DNA from: JBMYYR01 sp049609625
GTDB taxonomy: Bacteria; Bacteroidota; Bacteroidia; Flavobacteriales; CAJXXR01
DNA length: 33,768 nt
Direction: 5' to 3'
Assembly: GCA_049609625.1 (NCBI GenBank)
Contig: JBMYYR010000021.1
Span: forward strand, 1-33,768
Every line of letters begins with the position of its first letter. Within the stretch, counting starts at the first letter, position 1. Below, piece after piece: positions 25,179 to 32,794 of this stretch. The translations under genes were made by a program, and so were the position numbers. The notes below the pieces were generated by a model. It was not told the DNA's origin. It worked only from the letters and a program-made list of their open reading frames with translations, and did not search any database.

Positions 25179-26132
25179 TTATTTTCTTTTCAATACGCGT
25201 TTCACGGCTTTGATGATGTTGTCGCAAGTTAATCCGTATTTTTCCATCAACTCTTCAGGTTTCCCTGATTCTCCAAACGAATCGTTTACAGCCACCATTT
25301 CTAATGGTAAAGGACATTCTTTTGCCAACAATTGTGCAATAGAATCGCCCAAACCGCCATTCATTTGGTGTTCTTCTGCCGTTACTACCGCCGATGTTTT
25401 GCGGACAGAAGTCAAAATAGCTTCTCTATCCAAAGGTTTGATAGTGTGAATGTTTATTACCTCAACCGAAATCCCTTCTTCTTTTAGAATTTCCCAGGCT
25501 TTTAAACTTTCCCAAACCAAATGGCCTGTTGCAAAAATACTAACGTCCGCACCTTGTTCAAAACAAATTGCTTTTCCTATTTCGAAAGTCTGATCTGCTG
25601 GCGTGAAATTCGACACTTTTGGTCTACCAAAACGCAAATAAACTGGGCCATCAAAATCGGCAATAGCCTTAGTTGCTGCTTTGGTTTGGTTATAATCACA
25701 TGGATTTATCACTGTCATGCCCGGAAGCATTTTCATTAAACCAATATCTTCCAAAATTTGGTGTGTTGCACCATCTTCACCGAGGGTTAAGCCTGCATGA
25801 GAAGCACAAATCTTCACGTTTTTACCCGAGTAGGCTACCGATTGGCGAATCTGATCATACACACGCCCTGTGGCAAAGCCAGCAAAGGTTCCAGCAAAGG
25901 GAATTTGACCTCCAATCGTTAATCCAGCTGCCATACCAATCATATTGGCTTCGGCAATACCAGCCTGAAAAAAGCGTTCTGGATGTTCTTTTGCGAAGGT
26001 TGACATTTTTAACGAACCTGTTAAATCGGCACAAAGCGCCACAACGTTTTCGTTTTCTCTTCCCAACTCAGTCAAACCATCTCCAAAACCAGATCTGGTG
26101 TCTTTTTTCTCTTCTACCGTATATTTTTTCAT
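25179..26132 (-). CDS. tktC: Transketolase, C-terminal subunit (split enzyme)
   Basis: A 317-residue protein equal to the second half of a full transketolase: the pyrimidine-binding domain (RFFQAGIAEANMIGMAAGLT, whose Glu activates the thiamine ring) and the C-terminal swivelling domain (TAEEHQMNGGLGDSIAQLL). It contains LTLGEDGATHQ, the sugar-phosphate-binding loop. With the N-terminal subunit it moves two-carbon units between pentose and triose phosphates. Splitting into two proteins is known in archaea and many bacteria. It starts 16 bases after its partner's stop, so the subunits should be made together. The neighbour downstream is dgkA. Confidence 0.95.
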   Translation of the reverse strand: MKKYTVEEKKDTRSGFGDGLTELGRENENVVALCADLTGSLKMSTFAKEHPERFFQAGIAEANMIGMAAGLTIGGQIPFAGTFAGFATGRVYDQIRQSVAYSGKNVKICASHAGLTLGEDGATHQILEDIGLMKMLPGMTVINPCDYNQTKAATKAIADFDGPVYLRFGRPKVSNFTPADQTFEIGKAICFEQGADVSIFATGHLVWESLKAWEILKEEGISVEVINIHTIKPLDREAILTSVRKTSAVVTAEEHQMNGGLGDSIAQLLAKECPLPLEMVAVNDSFGESGKPEELMEKYGLTCDNIIKAVKRVLKRK

Positions 26133-26148
26133 AATAAATGCTGTGTTT

Positions 26149-26994
26149 TTAGTAGTCTCCTAAGGTTTCTTCAAGTTGATTTAAGGCGTCTTTGAGTTGC
26201 TCGTCGTTTGGCGCAATACCATGCCAATGGTGAGTTCCTTCCATAAAATCGACACCTGCACCCATTTCGGTATGCAGTAAAATCATGACTGGTTTTTGTT
26301 GTCCTGTCAAGCGTTTTGCTTTTGCCAAACCTTCTAAAATAGCCGACATATCATTTCCTTTTTCAACCATAAGCACCGTCCATCCAAAAGCTAAAAACTT
26401 AGCCTCTAAACTTCCCAAACTCATCACATCATCTGTCGATCCATCAATTTGTTGTCCGTTGACATCCACAGCACAAATCAGATTATCAACCTTGTTGGCG
26501 GCGGCATACAAAACCGCTTCCCAAATCTGACCTTCTTGCAATTCGCCATCGCCATGCAAAGAAAATACAGTGCGTTTATCTTGATTCAATTTTTTACTTT
26601 GCGCCGCGCCAATAGCTACCGACATCCCTTGCCCCAAAGATCCCGAAGCTACACGAACGCCCGGCAAACCTTCATGTGTTGTTGGATGACCCTGAAGTCG
26701 AGAGTTTATGCTTCTAAACGTTTTCATCTCATCAACAGGAAAATAGCCCGAACGTGCCAAAACACTATAAAAAACAGGTGAAATATGTCCGTTCGATAAG
26801 AAAAATAAATCTTCATCAAACCCTTTCATACTAAACGCTTTGTCGTGTTTCATGACTTCAAAATAGAGGGCGACCAGATAGTCTGTGCAACCCAAAGACC
26901 CACCCGGATGCCCAGATTGATTTTGATGAACCATACGAACAATGTCTCGTCGAACTTGCGAAGCAATGCCTTCTAATTTTTGTATATCTGACAT
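26149..26994 (-). CDS. tktN: Transketolase, N-terminal subunit (split enzyme)
   Basis: A 281-residue protein equal to the thiamine-diphosphate-binding half of transketolase. The diphosphate-binding motif reads HGDGELQEGQIWEAV, ending in DNLICAVDVNGQQIDG (the GDG to N spacing). Conserved substrate residues are in QNQSGHPGGSLGCTDYLVAL and FFLSNGHISPVFYSVL. It acts as a dimer of heterodimers with tktC in the cytoplasm, in the pentose phosphate pathway. The start at 26994 gives MSDIQKLEGIASQVRRDIVR, as expected of the family. It heads a tktN-tktC-dgkA operon. Confidence 0.95.
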   Translation of the reverse strand: MSDIQKLEGIASQVRRDIVRMVHQNQSGHPGGSLGCTDYLVALYFEVMKHDKAFSMKGFDEDLFFLSNGHISPVFYSVLARSGYFPVDEMKTFRSINSRLQGHPTTHEGLPGVRVASGSLGQGMSVAIGAAQSKKLNQDKRTVFSLHGDGELQEGQIWEAVLYAAANKVDNLICAVDVNGQQIDGSTDDVMSLGSLEAKFLAFGWTVLMVEKGNDMSAILEGLAKAKRLTGQQKPVMILLHTEMGAGVDFMEGTHHWHGIAPNDEQLKDALNQLEETLGDY

Positions 26995-27035
26995 AAAAAA
27001 GACTGTTTTTTTTGTGATCTAAAATCGTGGAAAGG

Positions 27036-27043
27036 CAAATATA
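27036..27043 (-). promoter_or_regulatory. -7 element for the transketolase operon
   Basis: TATATTTG on the minus strand, an exact TAnnTTTG match 41 bases before the tktN ATG. Confidence 0.5.
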
Positions 27044-27109
27044 AACTTTCTCTTTCGATATGCCATAAGATGCAGCAAGGGACTTTTAGGCTAAGTCTTT
27101 TTATTAACT

Positions 27110-27117
27110 TAACTTTG
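27110..27117 (+). promoter_or_regulatory. -7 element for the sulfatase-fold gene
   Basis: TAACTTTG, an exact TAnnTTTG match 29 bases before the ATG at 27147. The two promoters face apart. Confidence 0.5.
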
Positions 27118-27146
27118 CCTTTCCACCAAGCTATCATTCAACACTT

Positions 27147-29105
27147 ATGGATCTCTTTTCCTCAACACGTTTTGCTGTTCTAAAACAGTTTTTTATTCAT
27201 TTTTTGAGCGTTGCTCTGGTTCTGAGATTAATTCTTTTAGGGCTATCTTTCGACCATATTGATGGTTCAATTTGGGCACTTTTCAAGGTATTTCTTGTTG
27301 GTTTTGGTTTCGATGTTTCCACGCTGCTCTACCTTTGTGCGCTCTATATGCTCTATTTGGTTCTGATGCCAAGTCGTTTTTCTGGCAAGCGTTTCGACCG
27401 TTTGATACATTATATCAGCTTTAGCTTAATGAGTTTGGTTTGCGCTTTTTCCTTTCTAGCCGAACTCCCCTTTTGGAATGAATATCAACGTCGATTCAAT
27501 TTTATAGCCGTCGATTATTTGCTGTACACCTACGAAGTAGTCGAAAATATTCAGGAGTCGTTTTCTTTGCCGCTTATTCTTTTGATTTTGGTTTTGATAA
27601 CGGTTTTGAGTGTTCGATTAGCCAAACCTGCTTTTAGAAAAAGTTTCTCCAGTCAAGGTTCTGTCCAGCAAAAACTAAAGGCTGGTTTAGCCTATGCTGT
27701 GGCTTTGGTTTTGATGCACACTTTTGTTAAAAACAGACAAGCCGAACAATTCGATACCTTGAGTGAAAACGAACTCGCCAAATCGGGAATGTTCTCCTTT
27801 TTTGCTGCCTTACAGAGTAACAGCTTAGATTATAATGCGTTTTACAACACACAGAATCCTGATGAAAATCATCAAAATCTAAAATCTATCTTCAACAAAA
27901 GCAGTGTGGATCGTTTACGTTTTAATGAGACTCATCCTTTAAAAAGACACATTACATCCAAAGGAAAAACTCAAACACCAAATGTGATTTTTATTTGCAT
28001 CGAAAGTCTAAACGCTCGATTTATGACAAGGTTTGGAAGTCAAAATAACTGGACGCCTTTTTTAGACAAAACAGCGAAAGAATCTATTTTGTTTACCAAT
28101 CTCTACGCCACAGGCACGCGAACCGTTCGGGGTCTCGAAGCCATTAGCCTTTCCATTCCGCCTTCTCCGGGAAGAAGTTTAGTGAAACGAAATCAGGATG
28201 AAGGCCTCTTTACAATCGGCGAAGTATTTAAAGAAAAAGGCTATTCCAACACGTTTTTTTATGGTGGTGATGGTCATTTTGATAATATGACGCCCTTTTT
28301 CAATGTTTCTGGTTTTGATGTTGTCGACAAAAAAGAAGAGCATCGCTTAGCTAAAGATCTGCCAAATCCACGCTATCACATCGAAGATGAACGGGTTACG
28401 TTTGAAAATGCTTGGGGTGTTTGCGATGAAGATTTATTGAATGAAGTTTTGCTCTACGCCGACCAACAAGCCGAGAGCAAGAAACCTTTTTTCAATTTTG
28501 TGATGACCAGCTCCAATCATCCGCCCTTTAGTTATCCCAAACACAAACTAGACGAAAGCTTGCAAGGTAGCCGAGAAGGTGCCGTGCGCTACACCGATTT
28601 GGCGATCGAACAATTCATCACAAAAGCAAAAACAAAAGCTTGGTTTGCCAACACCGTTTTTGTGTTTATGGCAGATCATTGTGCTTACAGCGCGGGGCGA
28701 ACAGATCTGAATGTTAGAAATCATCACATTCCGGCTTTTATTTACAACCTAAACACCACCGAAGCTACAGAAATAGACAAATTAGCTTCTCAAATTGACC
28801 TCTTCCCTACCTTGTTCTCCTATTTCAATTGGGCTTATGATTCTCGTTTTTTTGGCTTGGATGTCAATGCTATGAGCAAAACGGATGAACGTGCTTTTGT
28901 TGCCAATCACAGAAAATTGGGTTTGTTGAAAAACGACAAACTAACCGTTTTGGATAGTCCAAAAGAAACCAAATGCTATCATTGGAACAAAGAAAATCAT
29001 AAACTCAAACCAACAACAGTGGATATTGAGCTCAAAAAAGAAGCGGTTATGTATTACCAAACCGCTTCTGAAAGTTATAAAAATGGAGTATTGAAGTTGG
29101 ACTAA
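27147..29105 (+). CDS. LTA synthase family membrane protein (alkaline phosphatase fold)
   Basis: A 652-residue protein. Four or five membrane helices occupy residues of about 15-155, then a periplasmic sulfatase/phosphatase-fold domain runs from about 275. The metal and nucleophile sites are visible: NVIFICIESLNARF (E286 binds the metal) and ATGTRTVRGLEA (T324 is the nucleophile Thr of the LtaS family). Later come FYGGDGHFDNM and FVFMADHCAYS (Asp and His metal ligands). LtaS-type enzymes transfer glycerol-phosphate or phosphoethanolamine between lipids and acceptors. Gram-negative bacteria lack lipoteichoic acid, so the substrate here is more likely a phosphoethanolamine or glycerol-phosphate group on lipids or glycans. 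A terminator-like hairpin follows its stop. Confidence 0.92.
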   Translation: MDLFSSTRFAVLKQFFIHFLSVALVLRLILLGLSFDHIDGSIWALFKVFLVGFGFDVSTLLYLCALYMLYLVLMPSRFSGKRFDRLIHYISFSLMSLVCAFSFLAELPFWNEYQRRFNFIAVDYLLYTYEVVENIQESFSLPLILLILVLITVLSVRLAKPAFRKSFSSQGSVQQKLKAGLAYAVALVLMHTFVKNRQAEQFDTLSENELAKSGMFSFFAALQSNSLDYNAFYNTQNPDENHQNLKSIFNKSSVDRLRFNETHPLKRHITSKGKTQTPNVIFICIESLNARFMTRFGSQNNWTPFLDKTAKESILFTNLYATGTRTVRGLEAISLSIPPSPGRSLVKRNQDEGLFTIGEVFKEKGYSNTFFYGGDGHFDNMTPFFNVSGFDVVDKKEEHRLAKDLPNPRYHIEDERVTFENAWGVCDEDLLNEVLLYADQQAESKKPFFNFVMTSSNHPPFSYPKHKLDESLQGSREGAVRYTDLAIEQFITKAKTKAWFANTVFVFMADHCAYSAGRTDLNVRNHHIPAFIYNLNTTEATEIDKLASQIDLFPTLFSYFNWAYDSRFFGLDVNAMSKTDERAFVANHRKLGLLKNDKLTVLDSPKETKCYHWNKENHKLKPTTVDIELKKEAVMYYQTASESYKNGVLKLD

Positions 29106-29152
29106 ACATGGAAGTCTTCATAACCTGAGCTCGATATAAGGCTTTTATTGTT

Positions 29153-29164
29153 TTTCGACGCTAG
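29153..29164 (+). repeat. Direct repeat, left copy (TTTCGACGCTAG)
   Basis: TTTCGACGCTAG occurs here and again in the same orientation at 29822-29833. The two copies bracket the DUF4160-DUF2442 pair, about 670 bases apart. A related version, TTCTACGCTAGCGGTC, is at 30001-30016, sharing ACGCTAGCGGTC with the extended left copy. Confidence 0.6.
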
Positions 29165-29200
29165 CGGTCGTCTGCAAATACCACCCCGCTGGTTTTTTTT
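29161..29200 (+). terminator. Probable terminator of the LTA-synthase-like gene
   Basis: CTAGCGG at 29161-29167 pairs with CCGCTGG at 29186-29192 (one G-T pair), followed directly by eight T. It lies 55 bases after the gene's stop. The loop is long (18 bases), and the sequence is also part of the local repeat family. Confidence 0.55.
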
Positions 29201-29251
29201 GATTTATCGGCTGTTTTTTAGTGAGGGGTTTTACTTATACTTAAAAATTGT

Positions 29252-29259
29252 TATCTTTG
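29252..29259 (+). promoter_or_regulatory. -7 element abutting the DUF4160 start codon
   Basis: TATCTTTG ends only four bases before the ATG at 29264, so transcription would start at or near the A of the start codon. This predicts a leaderless message for the DUF4160-DUF2442 pair. Confidence 0.5.
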
Positions 29260-29263
29260 TTTT

Positions 29264-29500
29264 ATGCCAACAATTTTAAGAGCAGATGGGTTTCGTTTTT
29301 TCTTTTATAGCAATGAACATCTACCAATCCATATACATATAGAAAAGGATAATAAAACAGCTAAATTTAATTTAGAATCTATAGAACTTGTAAAATCGAG
29401 AGGCTTTAACGCTTCGGAGTTGCAAGAAATACGTAAACTAGTAAATGAAAATGTAACCTTATTTAAACATAAATGGAATGAGTATTTTAACAGTAAATAA
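29264..29500 (+). CDS. DUF4160 family protein
   Basis: A 78-residue protein that begins MPTILRADGFRFFFYSNEH and continues PIHIHIEKDNKTAKFNLES, the hallmark of DUF4160 (LRxxGFRFFFYSxEHxPxHIH). The cluster of histidines and aromatic residues suggests metal or nucleic-acid binding. The function is not established. DUF4160 genes are widely found just upstream of DUF2442 genes in accessory DNA, an arrangement reminiscent of toxin-antitoxin modules. The next gene begins inside this one (23-base overlap), which supports co-expression. Base composition is a little more AT-rich than its neighbours. Confidence 0.88.
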   Translation: MPTILRADGFRFFFYSNEHLPIHIHIEKDNKTAKFNLESIELVKSRGFNASELQEIRKLVNENVTLFKHKWNEYFNSK

Positions 29501-29714
29501 ATCTAAATTCGCAACAAATCTGTCTTTTACAGATAGCAAAATGATTGTTGAGTTTGAAGATGGTAGAGAATTATCTATACCATTAGAGTGGTTTGTTAAA
29601 TTAAGAAATGCAACAAAAATACAACTAGAAAACTGGCGCTTTATAGGCAAAGGAGAAGGTGTTCATTGGGAAGACCTAGATGAGGATATTTCTATTGAAC
29701 ATTTACTAGGTTAA
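29478..29714 (+). CDS. DUF2442 family protein
   Basis: A 78-residue protein matching DUF2442: FTDSKMIVEFEDGRELSIPL, EWFVKLRNATKIQLENWRF, then GEGVHWEDLDEDISIEHLLG. The pattern of a strand pair followed by W-x-x-LDEDISI is diagnostic of the family. Its biochemical role is unknown; members are usually paired with DUF4160 and are proposed to be the second half of a two-gene module, with DUF2442 likely the partner that binds and controls it. The ATG at 29478 lies inside DUF4160, in another frame. The pair sits between direct repeats and hairpins, so horizontal acquisition is plausible. Confidence 0.88.
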   Translation: MSILTVNKSKFATNLSFTDSKMIVEFEDGRELSIPLEWFVKLRNATKIQLENWRFIGKGEGVHWEDLDEDISIEHLLG

Positions 29715-29765
29715 TTAATTCCTCGTTAACGCTCGTTTGTAACGCGTGCCAATAAGGCGTTGGGC

Positions 29766-29793
29766 AACCGCCAGGGATTGTCCCTACAAGGTT
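29766..29793. repeat. Nested hairpin
   Basis: The inner stem AGGGA/TCCCT around TTG (29773-29785) is enclosed by AACC/GGTT (29766-29769 and 29790-29793). It may be the 3' end structure of the DUF2442 message or part of a dispersed repeat. Confidence 0.5.
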
Positions 29794-29821
29794 ATCGTGT
29801 GGTTTTTGGCTTTTTAGTATG

Positions 29822-29833
29822 TTTCGACGCTAG
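29822..29833 (+). repeat. Direct repeat, right copy (TTTCGACGCTAG)
   Basis: Exact copy of the 12 bases at 29153-29164, in the same orientation, 107 bases after the DUF2442 stop. Confidence 0.6.
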
Positions 29834-29928
29834 TGCTATGATGTTCATTTCGTTATTCACTATTGTTTATTTTATTTGGGTTCATCAGTTCGTTTCACTC
29901 GGGTGTCTTGAAAAAAAGAATTATGAAT

Positions 29929-30008
29929 CGCTCCAGCGGAGCGGAATAGGCGTAGAAAAAACAAACCAAAAAAAACATCAAAACCCCAGCGGGGCGATAG
30001 TTCTACGC
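29929..30008. repeat. REP-like paired palindromes inside an inverted repeat
   Basis: Two GC-rich palindromes with the same AGC loop: CGCTCC-AGC-GGAGCG at 29929-29943 and CCCC-AGC-GGGG at 29984-29994. The second lies within an 8-bp inverted repeat, GCGTAGAA at 29950-29957 and TTCTACGC at 30001-30008. The layout resembles repetitive extragenic palindromic units. An inverted relative of the second palindrome (CCAGCGGGG) is seen on the minus strand at about 29184-29192. Confidence 0.65.
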
Positions 30009-30057
30009 TAGCGGTCAGGGCAAACTCACGTTTAATATGAAAATACCCGACAATCTA

Positions 30058-30702
30058 TTAGCCGCAATATCCATTTTTTACAGCATAAACAGCCAAACCT
30101 ACACGGGTTCTTACGTTTAGTTTTTCAAACAAACTGTCTCTGTAATTATCTATTGTTCGGGGGCTACAAAACATTTTTTCAGAAATTTCACGATAACTCA
30201 TCTGTGTAACAGTGAGTTTTAGAAATTCTACCTCACGGTCAGACAAATCTATTGTTGTTTCTGTAGACCGCTTGTCTTCATTGAAGGAGGTGTACACTTT
30301 TTCTGTCGCCCAATCTGGAAAGTATCGTTTTTTGGACACCAATTGCTGAAGAGCAAATTCCAATTCTTTTGGATATATATTTTTCAACATATAACCGCTC
30401 ACGCCATTTTTTATCATCTTAATCAAACTTTTGTCGTCATCTTGCATACTCAAGGCCATCACTAAGGTGTCGGGATAGTGGTCTCGTAGCCAAGCTGCGG
30501 TATCAAAACCATTCATCACGGGCATATTAATATCCAGCAAAACGATATCGGGCACTTGTTTTTTTATTTTGTCCTGTAAATCAACACCATGTTCGCAAAT
30601 ATAAATGACCTCGAAATTCGAGAAATTAGAAATAATGCCGCTTAGTGCTTTTGCTATCAAGACATGATCGTCGACAATAGCTATGGTTTTTGTATTTTTC
30701 AT
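30058..30702 (-). CDS. NarL/LuxR-family response regulator
   Basis: A 214-residue transcription regulator. The receiver domain (residues 7-122) has acidic residues D11 and D12, the phosphorylated Asp in IVLLDINMPVMNGF (D57), and the conserved Lys region near GVSGYMLKN. The C-terminal LuxR-type helix-turn-helix (about 150-214) contains DLSDREVEFLKL, TQMSYREISEKMFCSPRTID and the recognition helix NYRDSLFEKLNV. When the kinase encoded four bases upstream (overlapping) phosphorylates it, it should dimerise and bind DNA. It is the last gene of a four-gene operon. The palindrome at 32795-32836 is a candidate site. Confidence 0.95.
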   Translation of the reverse strand: MKNTKTIAIVDDHVLIAKALSGIISNFSNFEVIYICEHGVDLQDKIKKQVPDIVLLDINMPVMNGFDTAAWLRDHYPDTLVMALSMQDDDKSLIKMIKNGVSGYMLKNIYPKELEFALQQLVSKKRYFPDWATEKVYTSFNEDKRSTETTIDLSDREVEFLKLTVTQMSYREISEKMFCSPRTIDNYRDSLFEKLNVRTRVGLAVYAVKNGYCG

Positions 30703-31478
30703 CCTTTATTTAATTTTATTTTCAGGCAAGTGCCTTTGCTTACTGAACTAGATAGTTTCAACTCGCCATCCAATAAGTCGATACGTTTTCTAATATTCTT
30801 GAGACCTATACCTCTTTCTTGTAATTTATTTACATCAAAGCCAATGCCATCATCTTGAAGCATGAGCAAGAACGCTCCATTATCATTTCTTATACTTATT
30901 TTTATTTCATTACATTGAGCGTGTTTGATGCTGTTTTGAGTAAATTCTTGAATAATTCTCAGGAGCACGCTTTTTTCTCTGTAGGTATCAATGCCAATGG
31001 TCGATTGGTCTTCAAACACCACCTTGCAAATTTTCAAGCCTTTGAGCTTTATACATTCTTGTTCTATCAATGTTGAAAGTGATTGATTTTCTATTCGATC
31101 ATCTGTTAAATCTTTTGACAATGCCCTAAGATCATTGAGCGCTACATTAATAATTTCACCCACATGTTCAATCTGATTATGGATTTCTTTTGAGGCTTTG
31201 TTTTGAAGTATTTGTTGAATATACAAGCTTGACAATGTTAAGTTTTGACCAACATTATCATGTATTTCTCTGCCAATTTGCTCCATGGTTAGTGTCTGAA
31301 TTTCAACCTGAGTTTTTAAAACTTCCTGTTGATGTACAAATTCTTTGGTTTTCAACTCATCCTCATGCGCTCTTTTTTTTATAAGATATAGCCTGATAAA
31401 AATAACAATGGCAGAAAGAAAAGCCACAAAAATAATGTTGAATAATATCAACGAGACGGTAAAGACACTTTCCCCCAT
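30699..31478 (-). CDS. Sensor histidine kinase (HisKA_3 type)
   Basis: A 259-residue membrane kinase. One helix lies at residues of about 6-32, with almost no periplasmic part, then a short coiled coil (about 36-68). The dimerisation/phosphoacceptor motif is REIHDNVGQNLTLSSLY with H73. The ATP-binding domain follows, with EFTQNSIKHAQ (N box), DDGIGFDVNK and RGIGLKNIRKRIDLLDG (G boxes). Without a sensory domain of its own it probably receives its signal from the seven-helix protein encoded just upstream, whose gene overlaps it by 31 bases. It overlaps the regulator gene by four bases. It is the cognate kinase of that NarL-type regulator. Confidence 0.94.
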   Translation of the reverse strand: MGESVFTVSLILFNIIFVAFLSAIVIFIRLYLIKKRAHEDELKTKEFVHQQEVLKTQVEIQTLTMEQIGREIHDNVGQNLTLSSLYIQQILQNKASKEIHNQIEHVGEIINVALNDLRALSKDLTDDRIENQSLSTLIEQECIKLKGLKICKVVFEDQSTIGIDTYREKSVLLRIIQEFTQNSIKHAQCNEIKISIRNDNGAFLLMLQDDGIGFDVNKLQERGIGLKNIRKRIDLLDGELKLSSSVSKGTCLKIKLNKG

Positions 31479-32125
31479 ATAAGTGATGCTATAAAAAGTA
31501 GATACATACTACAGTTTGACAATTTAAAATAAATAATGTACCATTTCCTAAGCTCAGGATAGTTATCTGCAAGTATATTATTAAAAGCATGCAAAGGAAA
31601 AGCACCTATATAAAACAAAATTAAGCCGATGTTTATGTAAAACATCTTATTTTCCTTGATATACAAAATATCATCGGTTTTAATTTGCCTAATAAACTCT
31701 AAAATAATGAGTGCTACTAAAGTTAATGTGCAAATTATTAAATTAAATGAATAAAATATATCTTGAGTTTGATTCAATACATGAATAGGAAAGTAAGAAG
31801 CAACTAACAAAGCTACGGATACAACAAATAACAGTTTGTTTCGCAAGGCTTTTAAGGCATATAGCCAATACAAAAATAGCCATTGTATTGGTATTCCTAT
31901 AAAAGTGTAGTACGTTTGTTTGCTTAGTCCAAAAAAATCATCAAAGAAGAAAGACATAAGCTCCTGGCAACATATAAACACCAGATAGACACAAAACCAC
32001 TTCCAGTAGCTATGTCTTAGTTTGTAGAAGTAAATTATTCCTATTAAAGCTGCTAAGCATTCAATGCTTAGCAGCAAAAAACTTAAATTGCGAGAAAAAG
32101 AAACATCAGCAAACATGGACATCAT
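31448..32125 (-). CDS. Seven-helix membrane protein of unknown function
   Basis: A 225-residue protein with seven hydrophobic segments covering nearly its whole length: SFLLLSIECLAALIGIIYFY, WFCVYLVFICCQELMSF, YTFIGIPIQWLFLYWLYAL, LLFVVSVALLVASYF, YSFNLIICTLTLVALIILEF, MFYINIGLILFYIGAFPLH, and CSMYLLFIASLIWGKV. No enzymatic motif is recognised. Seven-helix receptor modules are usually fused to kinases; here such a module appears as a separate protein translated in overlap with a kinase that lacks a sensor. It starts in overlap with the preceding gene (TAATG). A receptor or signal-conducting role is an inference from this layout. Confidence 0.75.
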   Translation of the reverse strand: MMSMFADVSFSRNLSFLLLSIECLAALIGIIYFYKLRHSYWKWFCVYLVFICCQELMSFFFDDFFGLSKQTYYTFIGIPIQWLFLYWLYALKALRNKLLFVVSVALLVASYFPIHVLNQTQDIFYSFNLIICTLTLVALIILEFIRQIKTDDILYIKENKMFYINIGLILFYIGAFPLHAFNNILADNYPELRKWYIIYFKLSNCSMYLLFIASLIWGKVSLPSR

Positions 32126-32718
32126 TAAAATGCTTCCCCAGAGGGCTTATTAGATGTAAGATCTGGCAACAAGCCTCCATGGTTTAGAGCAGCTATTTTA
32201 GCTGGAGAAGTAGATGTATGAAAATCATTTAAGGGTTGTGCATAAGTCCTAGAATCCAAAGGGTTATAATCATGGTTTAGATTATCATCACGCCTTAAGG
32301 TTGGTACCATAATTAATGTATGACGTTTTTTATTCATATTTTCATTATCGTATGCACCATAATACATCCGAAGCCCTAATTGATTTCTTTCGACACCGTT
32401 ACTGTCAGCATTCATTTCCATGTGATAAATAAAGGCTAATAAAGAATCTAAAGGGAACCAAACAGAGTGTGCATCCTTAATATTCAAGTCATTATTTATT
32501 ACCTTTTTTTGATTGTCACGGTAGTTATTTGCCATAGTGTCAATCAATCCAAAACTAAGCGTATTCATCGGCTTCCCTGAATAATCAACAATCAGTTGTG
32601 TTTTCGGAGGTGTAATACCTTTAATTGAATCATCTGTTTTAATAATATAAGCCAACAGAAGCATAATAATAGCTCCTAAAATTAGACTCAGTACATTGTT
32701 GTTTTTTGATTTTGCCAT
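32125..32718 (-). CDS. Unknown membrane-anchored protein
   Basis: A 197-residue protein with one N-terminal helix (NVLSLILGAIIMLLLAYII, about residues 8-26), then a soluble part of mixed composition (DSLLAFIYHMEMNADSNG, LGLRMYYGAYDNENM, HTLIMVPTLRRDD). No family is recognised with certainty. It is the first gene of the operon that ends with the histidine kinase and NarL-type regulator, and its stop overlaps the start of the seven-helix protein by one base (TAATG). A ligand-binding or output role is possible, but nothing in the sequence decides this. No clear TAnnTTTG element precedes it. Confidence 0.7.
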   Translation of the reverse strand: MAKSKNNNVLSLILGAIIMLLLAYIIKTDDSIKGITPPKTQLIVDYSGKPMNTLSFGLIDTMANNYRDNQKKVINNDLNIKDAHSVWFPLDSLLAFIYHMEMNADSNGVERNQLGLRMYYGAYDNENMNKKRHTLIMVPTLRRDDNLNHDYNPLDSRTYAQPLNDFHTSTSPAKIAALNHGGLLPDLTSNKPSGEAF

Positions 32719-32794
32719 AACTAAACGGTTTAAAAGTTAATTTTTTGCTTTGCACAAAGTAAAGTTTTTTCTCCATTTCGACAACAAATTATAA

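Larger units (their letters stand above)
29715..30057. other. Gene-free accessory stretch with hairpins and repeats
   Basis: This 343-base gap holds no credible gene. It contains a nested hairpin at 29766-29793, the right direct repeat at 29822-29833 and the palindrome cluster at 29929-30008. An open frame at 29760-30011 is a product of these repeats and has no domain. GC-rich islands in AT-rich DNA stand out. Confidence 0.7.

Noticed and set aside
29715..29770. Integron-like core site GTTGGGC at 29759-29765
   Set aside because: GTTGGGC fits GTTRRRY, but no matching RYYYAAC partner lies upstream, and there is no integrase gene, so it is not an attC site.
29760..30011. 83-residue open frame in the repeat region
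   Set aside because: It runs through the palindromes, has no domain or promoter, and looks like translated repeat DNA.
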